The position numbers and the translations under genes are program-made. The notes under the pieces are model-generated. The model worked only from the letters and a program-made list of their open reading frames with translations. It was not told the origin of the DNA and did no database searches. From Asterias amurensis (lineage: Eukaryota > Echinodermata > Asteroidea > Forcipulatida > Asteriidae): a stretch of 64,000 bases of DNA. The stretch spans positions 13,886,501 through 13,950,500 of the forward strand of contig NC_092650.1 in assembly GCF_032118995.1 (NCBI RefSeq), written 5' to 3'. Of the stretch, positions 53,471 to 64,000 are shown piece by piece. Positions within the stretch are counted from its first letter, which is position 1. Every line of letters starts with the position of its first letter.

Positions 53471-55835
53471 AGGTGTTCGGGCCAACAGCCCGGAACACCT
53501 CTTATTTTTGTTCGGTTTTTTTTTTTTATTGATACTTCTTCTTCTTCTTCTTCTTCTTCTGTACGTCCCTTGTCCCCCTACAAAAACATCTTTCCAAACA
53601 TTGTATGAACTTGAAACTTCACACATAGTTAGATATTTATTAGGAGAAGAAACCGTGTGAGTTACGTCATAATGACGTCATAAATTCTTGAGTTATGAAT
53701 ATTTAAAGTTTATTAATTCAAAAAATCATAACTTTTGATCTACATGAGGGATTTTTACAATCGAGACATCATCGGAATCGTCATTGAAAACTCCGTAAAC
53801 GCCCCACAGACATGACCCCATTTTTATGTTGTCTTCCGGCTCAAAAGAGAGGTTGAAAATTTCAAAATTCACGTCTAAAGAACAACGTAAATCCCCATTG
53901 GTATGTGCATAAACATTGCACGTACATGTAGGCATACACACAACGTGTAGTGTATTAGCGGTGCAGCAGAGCACGCTCCAGTGATCTCCCATTCTGCTTG
54001 TTAGCGGCGATTGTCCGCTAAAAAAATCACACTTCCCAAGCACATATAAAGTTGAAACTTCACACATAGTTAGATATGTATAAGGAGAAGAAACCGTTTG
54101 AGTTATGTCACAATGACGTCATCAATTCTTGAGTTATGAATTTTCAAAGTTTATTATTTCAAAAAATCATAACTTTTGATCTACATGATGGGTTGTTACA
54201 ATCGACACATCATCGGAAAGTTCGTTAAAAACTCCGTAAATGCCTCGCAGACGTGATCCCATTTTGAGCTCGTCTTCTGGTTCAAAATCGAGTTTGAAAG
54301 TTCACAATTTCTTGTATAAAGAATTACGAAATTTCCCCATTGGTTGTGCGTAACACTTGTGGCGTACACGTGTAGTGTATTAGGCATAATTTATTTGGTG
54401 GCATGCTGCCAAGTTTGTTGTACTCTGTGCCATAGCGTGATATGCATAGAGCTATATAGCTATGCAGAACGCTGCGAAAACGATTTCATTTCGATCTTCA
54501 GCGTCAAATTGTTCAAATGTTACCCTTCTGATGGCTTAGTGGTCAATGTGGAATTAAAGACGGAGTTTCGCTGAGATGGCCACCTACTTCAGTGATTCAT
54601 GGGACTTTTAATTATGTAAGAAAACAACAGTACAAAATGACGGACATTGGTCATGTTTTGGTTAAACACCGAGAAGAATAGAGACGTTACATCGATCGAC
54701 CACTCCCCCGGGTGAAGGGCGTTTTGGGCCCACGGAATTCACGTCAGTATTACGATATCTATTACTTCTTGAACTTAGCATAATCATCAATTGTTCTGAT
54801 TATTTGTTAAAACAACTGTCCAAGTTATTTTGAGTTAAATATTTTGAAGAAAAAAAATCTCTGAAATAACATAAGCCCTTTCAAACTTTCTCTAGTAGGA
54901 AAGGACGTTACGTAAACTAATCTATTTCTACCTCCATGCACAGACATGGATGTTACAATACAAAACATTCAAAGAAAACAGAATGGTTAAAGCATAAGGC
55001 CCAAGCAATTAGGAGTGGTCTTGCTAAAATAAACTGCCGGATTAAACAAAACTTTAGTACAAACAAATCAATAAAACAATCCAGATTTTCATCTTCTTCT
55101 TCTCTTCGTCCCTTGTCCTCGAACAAAAGCACACTTCCCAAACTCGTATGAACTTGAAACTTCGCACATTAGATATGCATTAGGACTGGAATAATGTGTT
55201 AGTTAGGTCATGATGACGTCATCCATTCTTGAGTAATAAAAATTCAAATTATTATTTCAAAAAATCATTATTTTTGATCCACGTTTTTTTTTTTACTTCT
55301 TTTTAAAAATATTATCAATAGAGCGCGAAAAAGCTTCATGAAGAATAGTCTTCGTTCAAGGCGGTTAAACATACATGCCCCTTACAGTCTTTTCTTCAGT
55401 CGTCAGTCAATATTTCCTAAGTTCATATTTCCTAAACTACATAAGCTATTTTGACAATCTGTACATCATATGAAAGGGCTTTACGTACTTGACAGAAATG
55501 GATATGTTGGTGAACTTTCGTTGACCTTTTGACCTGTTTAAACGGGAAGTGACTGTGAAATGATTTGAAAGGGCGTGGTTTATTGTCTTTTAGGTCGAAA
55601 TAAACATCCTTTGATGCTTTACCATCACACCATACAAGTCTGGCAAAGGTCTGGTTTAAAACAAACATTACCGATGACGTCACCAAACATACACTTTTAC
55701 TAGATGACGTAATCATGTAGTTTTGACAGTTTTGTAATTTGAATCATTTATTACAAATCTTGAGAACAAAAGCAAGGTGTAATATTTGTTTTTTAATCCA
55801 GGCTTTTACTCCCGGAAACCGAACACCTTGAGTTT
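53471..55835. mobile_element. ~2.4-kb repeat unit with AGGTGTTCGG ends
   Basis: AGGTGTTCGGGCCAACAGCC with an immediate GGAACACCT hairpin lies at the left. CCGAACACCTTGAG near 55820-55833 is the inverse end. Inside, GAACTTGAAACTTCACACAT, ATGACGTCAT and AAAAAATCATAACTTTTGAT blocks occur three times (53608, 54050, 55150). CTT microsatellite at 53538-53561. No transposase frame. Confidence 0.65.
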
Positions 55836-56380
55836 GTTCACAAACTCTCAATCTCTAGTTATATATTTTTTTATATTGTGGATGTAACTGCTTTTAAAGA
55901 TTTGGTGCGGATTTGGAATCTATGAGGGATTGCTGAATAGATGAGATGCTAGGTAGATGAGATGCTGGGTATGTTGAACTGTCGTTGCCCTTTAATTGCC
56001 CTCTGTGGTTCAAAGAGAACAGCAACATTCTTGGAACAGCAACGCACTATTCCGAAAACAGACCATTACGATGGGAAGAGATGACTCCTCAATAAATGAA
56101 TCAAGTTTGTACGGCCTCCTTCGGGAGCAGTTTGAACCCTGGGAAATGTAGTTAGCACAAAAAGGTTAGGAGTTAACATGCAGTAAAAACAGAGTGCAAT
56201 CAGCCTAGCAGTTAACTCAACATTTACAACCGTCGGCGACGTTGTGAACAAGCAATATTTTTTAGGGCCACCAAAATACATCACAATACTGCGAAAGTTT
56301 ACTTCTAGTAAAACTTGAAGAGAAATTGCGTTTATCTGCCCAACATTAATCAGTTTAAAGGAGGGAACTGCAATATCTGT
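55836..56380. other. Unannotated stretch
   Basis: An antisense frame at 56066-56449 is uninterrupted but has no motif and partly overlaps the repeat below. Confidence 0.4.
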
Positions 56381-57060
56381 TGTTATACCCCTGGTCTTAC
56401 GGGAGTGCCCTTGTGGGGGTCTTTTACACAATGGACCAATGGTCCCCACAAAAGAGTGATTTGTTCAACCTGGACCCCACAAGGGAATTCTTGAGGAAAA
56501 GGAACTAATCAACCGAAGTCGTTAGTTGGTTTTAATGTCATGTACGAAGTGTGGACCTGTACACAAAAGAGGTCTACCTAAACACAATGTGAGGACTTGA
56601 AAGACTATGTGGACGTCCACTCGTCCACACAGTGTCACTTTACTGTGTTGAAGAATATGATTTCCCTTAGGCGTGCGGAACAGGGGATGGCAACAAACAT
56701 CTATGTGTGTTTGCTCATATTCGGTACCTTCATGGAGACCAATGACATAAACAAAAAATGGAAAACAAAATGATCCATTGGGGGGAACTCTACAAACTAA
56801 GGTGCACCAAATTTGTGGACGGAGTCTACGGGAAACTGTTAAGTTGCAGGGACGAAAGAAAGAACAAAAGAACGCTCCATAATGATACATTTTTGAGAAT
56901 GGGCTTACGGGAGTGTCCTTGTAGGGCAGTTTACACATTGAAACAATGGACCCCACAAGGTAATTCCTTCTTCAATCTTGATCCCACAAGGTCATTCTTT
57001 AGAAATGTGAATAGCAGAACAGCAATACCAGGAAGACCCCACAAACCCGATATGTAAGGT
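56381..57060. repeat. Duplicated GACCCCACAAGG-bearing repeat
   Basis: TTACGGGAGTGCCCTTGTGG (56397) and TTACGGGAGTGTCCTTGTAG (56906) start two copies, ~510 bp apart, of a segment with repeated ACCCCACAAGG. GACGTCCACTCGTCCACAC lies between them. Confidence 0.6.
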
Positions 57061-57075
57061 TACGTGTGTGATTGT

Positions 57076-57460
57076 TTAAAGGCAGTCGACACTATTGGTA
57101 ATTACTCAAAATATTTATTAGCATAAAACCTTTCTTTGTGAAGAGTAATGGGAGAGGTTGATGATATAAAACATTGTGAGAAACAGCACCCTCTGAAGTG
57201 CCATAGTTTTTGAGAAAGAAGTAATTTTCCACTGATTTGACTTCGAGACCTCAGGTTTAGAACTTGAGGTCTCGAAATCAACTATCTAAATGCACACAAC
57301 TTCGTGTGACAAGGGTGTTTTTCTTCTTTCATTATTATCTCTCAAGTTCGATGACCGATTGAGCTCAAATTTTCACAGGTTTGTTATTTTATGCATATTT
57401 TGAGGTACACCAAGTGAGAAGGCTACTCTTTGACAATTACCAATAGTGTCCACTGCCTTA
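57076..57460 (+). mobile_element. Family A MITE
   Basis: The left TTAA is intact; the right end reads GTCCACTGCCTTA. Confidence 0.92.
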
Positions 57461-58012
57461 TGTTTTAGACATTATTCTATACACCCTATGTTGAGTTGAA
57501 ATATAATCAGTCACGTCCCTGTCGTGGCTTAAGATTTCCCGTCACCGTTGGCCTTTACTGTCATACGCTTCAAGGAACACCAACCGTTCGCTTAAGACAC
57601 GAGGCCTTCCCAGGGACTTTGTTAACGTAAACGGATAGATCATCCCCTCTGATCCGCTTGTCAGTCAGCCCGAACCGTTTCGTTGTTGTCTTAATGTCGC
57701 GACAACCTACCGGTTAATTTCAAGGTTAATTGCATTAATTAGCACAGTTATATGTTAACTTGCGCACGAACATACACTTTTCTGTGGATATACTCTTATT
57801 AAAATAATTGATATGTACTTTTGAGAAAATGAATTGTAATTATATTGACCGTAGTCTATATAAGCCTTTCATTTAGAGTTTTCGTATTAAATGTACTGTT
57901 ATGTCAAAACTAAGTTTAAAACACCGTTTAAAAACAAATTGATAATACTTTTCATTGTCTTATTAAAAGGGCGCTGCAGATCAGTGATAACAACCTAATC
58001 GCAAACTGACAT
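57461..58012. other. Unannotated stretch
   Basis: Nothing recognised. Confidence 0.45.
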
Positions 58013-58170
58013 TCTCCAGAAGACGAACAGAGCATACTGATCGAAACGTCGAGTTAACCCAACGGTTCTTTTCAGAACCACCCCAACTCATTTAGAGATT
58101 GTTATTACATGGTGTTACCGCAAACTCTTCTATTATCTTATCTCCACCATGCAAAGTTTCAAATCCTACT
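58013..58170 (+). mobile_element. Half of the 12080-type foldback MITE
   Basis: CCAGAAGACGAACAGAGCAT to ATGGTGTTACCGCAAAC, followed by CACCATGCAAAGTTTCAAAT, equals the right half and right flank of the element at 12080. Confidence 0.88.
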
Positions 58171-58719
58171 GACATAGTCTTGATATTGAGAGAGCAAAGC
58201 GGCTTTGAAATTAGCTCATGGCTATCTATCACGTGGTGTTGTACTTGTACAAATTCAGAAATGTTTTGTTTTTTAACTGATAATTGACTTTTTCAAATTT
58301 TCGAGTCGGGATCTGTTTAAAAAAAACATTTTGCTATACAAATATATAGTAAGTCATATCACTACAAAATCTGGCGTGTTAAAAACTTACACCATGGTTT
58401 TCTTATACATGATCCCCTTGAGAGAATAAATACTAACAGCAAAAGGGGTGTTGAAATAACACCAGTGTAAATGTGTTGGCAGGAATTAGTGTCAATTTAA
58501 TACTCTGTGGTGTAAAATGTGAGTATTCTTTTCGTATCTATACGACAGCCACACCATCCATAATGACACACCTCAGTTTTTACAGAATACTCAAGTTGGT
58601 GTAACATTATGAGCAAGCATTTCGATGAAAGTTTCATGATGTTTGGTCATAAGAACAGCAACTCATTTAACGGTTGGTAAGCACAAGCTTTCAAATGCTA
58701 AACCGTTGTTTTATGTGTG

Positions 58720-58873
58720 TTTTAGATACGAGACGTATATCTCTGGACAGGTATACATATTTAAACCGGGGACCTATAACAGAAGAGGGTATATTTTTAT
58801 AGAGTCCAAACCGGTTCAGGTCCACCAGTTAGAAAATGTGTACAAAACCAATGGGAGCTGTTGCAAACAATAG
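58720..58873 (+). CDS. Candidate terminal exon of an unknown protein
   Basis: The acceptor TTATGTGTGTTTTAG at about 58719 opens a frame, ETYISGQVYIFKPGTYNRRG then YIFIESKPVQVHQLENVY, ending KTNGSCCKQ and TAG at 58871-58873. The alternating hydrophobic/polar pattern looks like beta strands. No family is recognised, no upstream exon was found, and the next poly(A) signal is unclear. Confidence 0.25.
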
Positions 58874-59321
58874 GATGTCCACGGTTGCAGGCTTGACTGT
58901 GTTGAAAAGGACAAGCCCATCAAAATGGTTTACCAGGAGTCCATACAACACCACAATAGGTTAACTGCCAGCGCATTAAGGGCCTACATTTTTTACCAAG
59001 TCTATGAATTATTAGTATGGTAATTAAGCAGTATATGCCCGTATGGAAGTAGAGTATAGATGATGGCAGTTGCAGCTAATTAGAGCCAATAATAACTTAT
59101 TTGGTATTAAGAACATACATAGGGCAATGTCATTGCTCAATAATAAGTACGGCAGCCTTGGAAAGCATAAAGCATACTGAGTAAAAAAACTCACTACAAA
59201 GTCAAGTCGTCATGGAATAAGAGATAACAGTTGTTATGCCCCAAATTTGAAGCTGTCAGGCGGTGACGTTTGCTAAGCTTGTCAGACATTGCTACATTTT
59301 TAATAGATGTTACCGGGCAAT
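58874..59321. other. Unannotated stretch
   Basis: Nothing recognised. Confidence 0.45.
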
Positions 59322-59480
59322 CTCGGGGGTCTAGTTGGTATGACACTGCTCTAGAATTGCAAAGGTCATGGGTTCGAATCCCACCCGAGTAAAATGCCTG
59401 TGCTTTTTTTCACAGGACTCGGGAAAGTACTGAGTATACAGTGCTTCATACATCGGTGTATATGGGTAAAAACCTAAAAT
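59322..59480 (+). mobile_element. tRNA-derived SINE, family S1
   Basis: A box GTCTAGTTGGTATGACAC and B box GGGTTCGAATCCC, then the same body as the copy at 11064 (GTACTGAGTATACAGTGC). Confidence 0.82.
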
Positions 59481-59875
59481 TAATATTGCTACATTTTACT
59501 ACTATGCGAGAATAAGTAAGGGAACCTAGTTAAATTGCTCTCGTGTGATAGGGGCTTAAGACAATTGCGTAGCTCTTTAGTCAATAATACAAAGGGAAAC
59601 AAAGCTGTTCTTCTAATTGAATTGGGCCTCAGTTTTACTCCACGTTCGAGCAGTTTCCTGAATAATTAAAACTGCTAAACAGTATACAGGCTCTGGAAGA
59701 ACGAGTTGCCATGGCAGCCAATTGTTGATGAAATGATGCCATGACCGTGTGGACTTAATTCGATGACTGTGTTTTGCTGTGTATAATAAACCTGACCTCA
59801 GGACGAGTTGTAATCACCTGTTTACAGCAGTCTGTCTTGGTACAAATTCCACCAGTTTACGTTTCGAGCATAAAT
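59481..59875. other. Unannotated stretch
   Basis: Nothing recognised. Confidence 0.45.
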
Positions 59876-60335
59876 TATTATTATTATGAATGGTTTATTT
59901 TAATCTGAGTAAAAAACAACCAAAAGGTTGACAACATTCAAGTTAACAAAGTTAAGAAAAATGGAATTAACAATAAACAGGCAAAATCTATACATAAATA
60001 CACAAAAATAAAAGAAAACAATCATTAACTAGCAGAAACACGCCATAAAAATGGCGAAGACATACATCCCCAAAAAACAGACACAGTGTTTACAAAATAT
60101 ATTTCAATATTCTAGCTAATGAGGGTATCGTGGATTTACTATAGCGCTCAGTTTTGCATTTAGGTATTTGAAAGCTAGTAGTTGAGGCTGCTCTGAGTTG
60201 CATGTTAGTGGTGTTAGTTCTGGTAAGTGACAAAATTTTTGAGAACAACGAAGATTATTACCAAACTTAAGCAACAGATTATGGCGTCTATATTCTAAAG
60301 TGGGAATATAGGTGATGTGACTTATGATAATAGTG
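59876..60335 (-). mobile_element. 5'-truncated LINE, 3' end of ORF2
   Basis: The - strand frame ending at the TAG 60116-60118 reads SHITYIPTLEYRRHNLLLKF, then GNNLRCSQKF, and ends VNPRYPH. This is the character of the C-terminal tail after the reverse transcriptase domain of jockey/CR1/RTE-like LINEs (leucine-arginine-rich, RRHNLLLKF). About 240 bp of A-rich 3' UTR follow, ending in an ATAATAATA microsatellite at 59876. The 5' part is missing, as in most LINE copies. The clade is not determined. Confidence 0.65.
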
Positions 60336-60478
60336 ATGATAATAATGATATAAGAGATGATAATACTGATGATAATAATAGCGGCTTCTTATTGTGGTGC
60401 CCAAGTCCGTCACTCGGTGACGCTTATGGTCGCTCCAACATTATTGCCCCATGGTCCATGGGCAATTCATTTCATTCC
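60336..60478. repeat. GATAAT-rich simple repeat
   Basis: GATGATAATAATGATATAAG and similar sequence beside the truncated LINE. Confidence 0.6.
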
Positions 60479-60846
60479 TTAAAGGCAGTGGACACTATTG
60501 GTAATTACTCAAAATAATTATTAGCATAAAACCTTTCTTGGAGACGATCTAATGGGGAGAGGTTGGTGGTATAAAACATTGTGAGAAACAGCTCCCTCTG
60601 AAGTGGATAGTTTTCGAGAAAGACGTAGTTTTCCACGAATTTGATTTCGAGACCTCAAGTTCAGGATTTGAGGTCTCGAAATCAAGCATCTGAAAGCACA
60701 CAACTTCGTGTGACAAGGGTGTTTTTTCTTTCATTGTTATCTCGCAGCTCAAATTTTCACACGTTTGTTATTTTATGCATATGTTGAGATACAGCATGTG
60801 AGAAGACTGGTCTTTGACATTTACCAAAAGTGTCCACTGGCTTTAA
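60479..60846 (+). mobile_element. Family A MITE
   Basis: TTAA at both borders; full copy. Confidence 0.93.
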
Positions 60847-60959
60847 ACCATCTCAGCTCCTTTGGAAGTATACAGACTATATTGCCAAGTATGCAGGGCA
60901 CTCAGCTAATGCAATGGCAAAACCATCTCAGCCCTCACAGGTACCGATTCACACCTGGG

Positions 60960-61218
60960 TGAAGAGAAGCAATAGTGAAGTGTACTCTCTAAATGTAAAA
61001 GAGTGAAAAACACCACTCTTTACATTTCGAGCTGTCCCTCATATGGCTCTTTAAAAAGAGTGGTGGTTATTTCACCCTTCTAGAGGGGTTTCACTCCAGG
61101 ACAGAGTGAAAAATCACTCAAAAAGATGCAAACTTCAATCTAAAAAGAGTGGAAGACCACTCGAAAAATAGTTGTCCTTCATTTGGCTCTTCAAAGAGTG
61201 CTTTTACACTCTTTTACA
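60960..61218. repeat. AAAGAGTG-rich foldback
   Basis: TGTAAAAGAGTGAAAAACAC at the left and CACTCTTTTACATT at the right. The interior repeats AAAGAGTGG / CCACTCTTT and carries two TCATxTGGCTCTT blocks. Confidence 0.75.
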
Positions 61219-61606
61219 TTAAAGACATGAGTGGACACGTTGATAAATGTCAAAGAATAGCCTTCACAGTTGGTGTATCTCAACATATGCATAAAATAAC
61301 AAACCTGTAAAAATTTGAACTCAATCGGTTGTCGAACTTGCGAGATAATAATGAAAGAAAAAACACCCATGTCACACGAAGTTGTGTGCGTTTCGATGGT
61401 TGATTTCGAGACCTCAAGTTCTAAATCTGAGGTATCGAAATCAAATTCGTGGAAAATTACTTCTTTCTAAAAAACTATGGCACTTCAGAGGGAGCCGTTT
61501 CTCACAATGTTTTATACCATCAACCTCTCCCCATTACTCGTCACCAAGAAAGGTTTTATGCTAAAAAATATTTTGAGTAATTACCAATAGTGTCCACTGC
61601 CTTTAA
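61219..61606 (-). mobile_element. Family A MITE, - orientation
   Basis: TTAA at both borders, directly abutting the AAAGAGTG repeat at its left. Confidence 0.92.
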
Positions 61607-61624
61607 GAGAGTATTGATCAATGA

Positions 61625-61672
61625 AGCAAGTGTCATGACAGGGATTCGAACCCACTGAAGACGTAACCACTA
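61625..61672 (-). mobile_element. SINE head fragment (family S2)
   Basis: GTGTCATGACAGGGATTCGA ACCCAC is the B-box region of family S2 in - orientation. The rest is missing. Confidence 0.6.
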
Positions 61673-62284
61673 AAGCATATCGATATTGGTGCATTCCAAC
61701 ACACACTAGAGACCATTGCCAAACTATACAATTATTGTCAAAGTCAAAACCTTTATCACCGCGAACGTCTGCCAACCTTGCTTAATGAAAAAACTGATCT
61801 CAAACACATGCATACACATGCAGCTTGGTTTATGGTGTCAACCGAGGACATTGTGCTCCCATTGTTTGGCCATAGTTTTTTTTTGACGTCCCCTTTGGTT
61901 GTGTACACGACATCGAATCGAGGACGTCCTCGGTGTGACGTTTTCTCGGATCCCTTTTGTTATAACCCTCTCCAAGTCCTCGCTCTAAATGATACCTGTA
62001 ATCAGGGACCCAATGTTCTGCTCGTTTATTTGTACTCGAACGTTTTTGCAACAGCTCCCAATGGTTTTGTATATTATTTTCAAAAGGGCCGCACCCTCAC
62101 CCAATCGCGTCCCCGGTTATAATGTGGTTGCTGGACACCATTTTTTGTCCAAATGCATCACACCCCTGTACACACCATGCATTTTACCTAACGCAAACTG
62201 GCTTCTCATTGAAATTTATCGCAACTCTCATATACGGCTATGTCCGTAAACATAATACAATGACAAAGTGCACTATGACCTGAC
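61673..62284. other. Unannotated stretch
   Basis: Overlapping short frames on both strands (61778-62249) without motifs. The sequence ACATTGTGCTCCC...GAGGACGTCC is GC-richer, with no gene claimed. Confidence 0.4.
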
Positions 62285-62665
62285 TCAAAGACACCGGACA
62301 CTATTGGTGACTGTCAAAGACCAGTCTTCTCACGAAGTGCATCTCAGCATATGCATAAGATAAAGAATCTGTGAAAAATTGAGCTCAATTGGTCGTCGAA
62401 TTTGCGAGAAAATAATGAAGGGAAAAAACACCCCTGAATTTGTGTGCTTTCAGATGCTTGATTTCGAGACCTCAAAATCGAATTCTGAGGTCTCGAAATC
62501 AAATTCGTGGAAAATTACTCCTTTCTCCAAAAACTATGTCCTTTCAGAGGGAGCCGTTTCTCACAATGTTTTATACTATCTACCTATCCCCATTACTCGT
62601 TACCAAGTAAGGTTTTATGCTAACGATTATTTTGAGTAATAACCAATAGTGTCCACTGCCTTTAA
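62285..62665 (-). mobile_element. Family A MITE, - orientation
   Basis: The right TTAA is intact and the left end degraded (AAAGACACCGGACAC). Confidence 0.92.
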
Positions 62666-62879
62666 ATTATAATGTGCATAACATTAGCATTCAGACAGTT
62701 ACTTGATGCAATATTGAGGAGAATAAAGTGAAACTTATTCCTATGTGTTTACCTTGCATTTCCCTAAACTAAACAGGCTAAGCTGTAAGACTTTGTTTTT
62801 GAAGACGTAATTAACCTTGGCCTTTGCCTCTCTCGTTAGTACCGTACTCACTGCCCTATACCCCTTGGTATACAAGACG

Positions 62880-64000
62880 TTCCGTTTCATTAGACACAAT
62901 AGCATATCGCAAGTGTCTTTGTTATTGTAGCCCCGCGGTGTTGGCTTAATGCGTTATAACCACAATGATCACCCTTTACCCATTTTGTTTGGAAATGTGT
63001 CATTAGACCTAGCCAGTCGAAAGTTGTTTTGTAGCCCTAGCATTGGCTTCATGCATTATAACCCCATTGATCATCCTACACATTTTGGTCTTGAAACATG
63101 TATCACAAATCTGTGTTTTTGGTTGCTCTGGCATTGGCTTAATGTGTTATAACCCACCCTACGTACTTAGTATAGGTATGCGTAGTTAGTCCTGGCCTAT
63201 CACGTTTTTTCGGTAGCCCTATGCATACAACCTTAAACCTAGTCACCCTAATTTGGTCTTAAGAGATGTGTAATTAAGCCTATCACGTCTTTTTTAAGCA
63301 TTGGCTTATTGATGTGTCATAACCTAAGTGACTACCGTACCCATTTAGTCTAGTTGTGTTCAACTAGACCTAGCCTATCACGTTTTTTTTGTTAGCCATA
63401 GCATTGGCTTATTAATGTGTCATAACAAAAGTGACCACCGTACCCATTTAGCCTAGATATGTGTAACTATAGACCTAGCCTAATCGCAAGTCTTCGTTTT
63501 GTAGCCCTATAATTGGCTTCATGTATTACAACCCTAGTGATCACCCTACCGATTAGGTCTATAGAGATTAGCATATATCACAAGGCTTTTTTTGGCAACC
63601 CTAGCCTTGGCTTAATGTGTCATAATCTTAGTGGTCAGCCTAGCCTACCCATTTTGTTTATATATAATGTGTAACGAGACCTAGCCTTTCCACAAGTCTT
63701 TTTTGTTAGCCTTAGCATTGGTTTAATATGTCATAACCAAAATGACCACCTTACTCATTTATTCTAGATATGTGTAACTAGACTAGCCTATCGCAAGTCT
63801 TTGTTTTGTAGCCCTAGCATTGTCTTCATGCGTTACAATCTTGGTGATCACCCTATACCAATTTGGTCTGTAAATGTGTTATTAGACCATAGCCTATCAC
63901 AAGTCTCTGTTTTTGTTACCATTGCCTTAGTGTGTTATAACCGAGGTGACAACCCTACCCATGTGGTCTAAAGATGTGTAATTAATCCTAGCATATCACA
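62880..64000. repeat. ~104-bp degenerate tandem array, runs off the right edge
   Basis: At least ten units share AGACCTAGCCTATCACAAGT, then TTTTGTAGCCCTAGCATTGG, TAATGTGTTATAACC and ACCCATTTGGTCTA. Starts lie near 62903, 63007, 63180, 63270, 63367, 63470, 63567, 63675, 63780, 63884 and 63983. The left units are more diverged and unevenly spaced. Confidence 0.93.

Noticed and set aside
53165..53608. 147-codon frame as a complete gene
   Set aside because: The last third is inside a repeat with a CTT microsatellite coding a serine run, and the first codon is not ATG. Only the upstream part is kept, as a weak candidate.
56066..56956. Two antisense frames of 127 and 144 codons
   Set aside because: They lie on a duplicated repeat with ACCCCACAAGG blocks and start at alternative codons; no motifs.

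Overview
This is a stretch of animal nuclear genome. It is AT-rich and dominated by introns and repeats, with small exons bounded by GT-AG splice signals, tRNA-derived SINEs, and dozens of short foldback transposons. The mix of foldback families (several TTAA-flanked) and the gene content suggest an echinoderm, most likely a sea star. That assignment rests on recalled repeat character, not on a database search. Almost none of the real coding sequence forms long open frames. It was found by reading for splice-bounded exons with matching phases.

Genes from left to right. (1) The terminal exon of a transmembrane adenylate cyclase (ADCY2/4/7-like), + strand, 1879-2040; the rest of the gene lies off the left edge behind a 36-bp satellite. 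(2) A possible cysteine-rich terminal exon of an unknown gene, - strand, 8144-8344. (3) A complete six-exon POP4/RPP29 gene (RNase P/MRP subunit), - strand, 24963 down to 13829, 231 codons, all splice phases consistent. (4) A three-exon type II Golgi carbohydrate sulfotransferase of the HNK-1/chondroitin 4-O family, - strand, 33601 down to 31487, 344 residues. A second upstream exon (34078-33977) with its own TATA box also encodes a membrane segment and may be an alternative first exon. (5) A candidate two-exon gene for a 61-residue secreted peptide, + strand, 44410-46336. (6) A THAP-domain first exon, - strand, 49632 down to 49287, carrying an apparent one-base frameshift in a T run.

The remainder is mobile or repetitive. 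There are at least 14 nearly full copies of one ~380-bp TTAA-flanked foldback (family A) and three further TTAA foldback families (B, C, D). Two hAT-type elements have exact 8-bp target duplications inside a POP4 intron. There are tRNA-derived SINEs (one split by a family A insertion), a LINE 3' end, an ~837-bp palindrome with GC-rich terminal hairpins, and several tandem arrays: 36 bp at the left edge, ~180 bp at 50.3-51.2 kb, and ~104 bp from 62.9 kb to the right edge.

The genes do not form an operon or an obvious pathway. POP4 acts in nuclear and nucleolar RNA processing, the sulfotransferase in the Golgi, the cyclase at the plasma membrane, and the THAP protein presumably on DNA.
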